From Caulobacter sp. CCH9-E1 (lineage in GTDB: Bacteria > Pseudomonadota > Alphaproteobacteria > Caulobacterales > Caulobacteraceae), in contig NZ_LSJA01000285.1 of NCBI RefSeq assembly GCF_001556515.1, positions 1-51,260 of the forward strand: 51,260 bases of DNA, in the 5' to 3' direction. The notes below the pieces were generated by a model. The model saw nothing but the letters and a program-made list of their open reading frames with translations. It was not told the DNA's origin and did not search any database. Positions 50,161-51,260 of this stretch are shown piece after piece. The translations under genes and the position numbers were made by a program. The stretch's first letter is position 1. Each line of letters begins with the position of its first letter.

Positions 50161-51260
50161 ATGATCCGCACCGCCAAGCTCGCCTTCGTCGCGGCCGCTC
50201 TTTCCTCCACGGCCTTGTCGCCCATGGCCTGGGCCGCGACCCCATCCGCGAAGCCAAAGGCTGCGGCGTCGACGCCCAAGGTCGCCAGTGTCGCCGCGAT
50301 CAAGGCGCCGCCGATTGTCTATCAGCAGCGCGTCCTGCCCAACGGCATGAAGGTCTTCACCTCGCGCGACGCCACCACGCCCAATGTCTCGGTGCAGGTC
50401 TGGTACGGCGTGGGCTCCAAGGACGATCCGCGCGGCCGCTCGGGCTTTGCCCACCTCTTCGAACACCTGATGTTCAAGGCCACGCGGAACATGCCCAGCG
50501 AGACGCTGGACCGCCTGACCGAGGATGTCGGCGGCTTCAACAACGCCTCCACCTGGGACGACTTCACCAACTATTACGAGGTCGCGCCGGCCAATCACCT
50601 GGAGCGCCTGCTCTGGGCGGAGTCCGACCGCTTGAAGTCGCTGGTGATCGACGAGAGCGTGTTCGCCTCCGAGCGCGACGTCGTGAAGGAAGAACTGCGC
50701 CAACGCGTCCTGGCCGATCCCTATGGCCGCTTCTTCGCGCTCTCGATCCCGCAGCAGTCGTTCACGACCCACCCGTACCAGCGCCCGGGCATCGGCTCGA
50801 TCGAAGAGCTGGACGCGGCCACGGTCGATGACGTGCGCGCCTTCCACCAGACCTTTTACAGGCCCGACAACGCGGCCCTGATCGTCGTCGGCAACTTCGA
50901 CCAGGCCAAGCTGGACGCGATGATCGACCAGTACTTCGGCGGCATCGCCAAGCCGGCCGGCGACATTCCGAAGGTGACCATCGTCGAGCCCGCCCGCACC
51001 GCGCCCAAGACCGTGAACACCTACGGTCCGAACGTGCCGCTGCCCGCCCTGGCGATCACTTGGCTGGCGCCCGCCGCCGCCGACAAGGACGCTCCGGCTC
51101 TGACCGTGCTGGACGCCATCCTGTCGGCCGGCAAGTCCTCGCGGCTCTATGACAGCCTGGTCTACGAGCAGAAGATCGCCCAGTCGGTGTTCTCCAGCGC
51201 GCCGAACAACGCCCAACCGGGCCTGTTCTACGTCGGCGCGATCATGGCGGGCGGCAAGAC
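50161..51260 (+). CDS. M16-family zinc metallopeptidase, partial at window end
   Basis: The first 366 residues of a pitrilysin/processing-peptidase-like protein. A signal peptide (MIRTAKLAFVAAALSSTALSPMAWA) and an Ala/Lys/Pro-rich linker precede the M16 domain. The domain has the inverted zinc motif HLFEH (H98, E101, H102) and ERDVVKEELRQRV, which probably supplies the third Glu. FYRPDNAALIVVGNFD and the start of the second homologous domain follow. Such secreted two-domain M16 proteins of about 900 residues are common in Caulobacterales and are thought to degrade periplasmic peptides. The gene continues past 51260. Confidence 0.9.
   Translation, partial: MIRTAKLAFVAAALSSTALSPMAWAATPSAKPKAAASTPKVASVAAIKAPPIVYQQRVLPNGMKVFTSRDATTPNVSVQVWYGVGSKDDPRGRSGFAHLFEHLMFKATRNMPSETLDRLTEDVGGFNNASTWDDFTNYYEVAPANHLERLLWAESDRLKSLVIDESVFASERDVVKEELRQRVLADPYGRFFALSIPQQSFTTHPYQRPGIGSIEELDAATVDDVRAFHQTFYRPDNAALIVVGNFDQAKLDAMIDQYFGGIAKPAGDIPKVTIVEPARTAPKTVNTYGPNVPLPALAITWLAPAAADKDAPALTVLDAILSAGKSSRLYDSLVYEQKIAQSVFSSAPNNAQPGLFYVGAIMAGGK

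Overview
The window is high-GC, gene-dense alphaproteobacterial chromosome and almost certainly comes from a Caulobacter. It carries the cell-cycle phosphotransferase ChpT and a complete nepR-sigT-phyK / phyR general stress response (GSR) locus with protein sequences typical of that genus. I cannot tell the species.

Layout. (1) Positions 1-1843 are one end of a Tn7-like transposon (tnsA and a truncated tnsB) inserted in comM, of which only the 3' half remains (1844-2544). (2) 2581-13206 is chromosomal core: a sensorless hybrid kinase, an AmpG-type transporter, a membrane-anchored trypsin-like protease with a DUF350 protein, an ArsR/SRPBCC divergent pair with a perfect operator, rlmN, an SDR, cysQ, and chpT followed by a response regulator coupled to a CheR-like protein. 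(3) 14459-23816 is a general stress island. I read nine exact sigma-T-type promoters here (GGAAC, 16-17 nt, CGTT). They precede an entericidin, nepR-sigT-phyK, phyR, two small membrane proteins, a small RNA matching the described features of GsrN, a glycine-zipper lipoprotein, a lipid kinase/phosphoesterase pair, a DUF1328 protein and a DUF883/holin-like pair. An OmpA-like lipoprotein and sodB lie among them. (4) 23816-28062 has an HWE hybrid kinase with a FATGUY-type receiver, an acetyltransferase, a class III CoA-transferase and a DUF4142 lipoprotein. (5) 28122-37366 is transport and metabolism: an ABC ATPase with a permease/M1-peptidase fusion, a fumarylacetoacetase-like hydrolase, a maleylacetoacetate isomerase, two beta-carbonic anhydrases, and Lrp divergent from alanine dehydrogenase. 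(6) 37407-46911 holds an SpsF-like nucleotidyltransferase, an aldo/keto reductase, XdhC, a creatininase-family protein, an AcoR-like regulator with a perfect palindrome before an aldehyde dehydrogenase, acetyl-CoA synthetase, and an SRPBCC/DCC pair. (7) 46908-50079 is bphO-bphP, preceded by a tenth exact sigma-T promoter. The window ends inside an M16 peptidase gene.

How it fits together. PhyK phosphorylates PhyR, PhyR-P sequesters the anti-sigma factor NepR, and SigT is released to read the promoters listed. Most of their products are small envelope proteins, lipoproteins, lipid-metabolism enzymes and one regulatory RNA. The clearest unexpected link is the sigma-T promoter upstream of bphO-bphP. 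It would put synthesis of a red-light sensor, itself an HWE hybrid kinase with a C-terminal receiver, under the stress sigma factor. I saw no rRNA, tRNA, CRISPR array or replication origin, and no gene-free stretch longer than about 220 bases.
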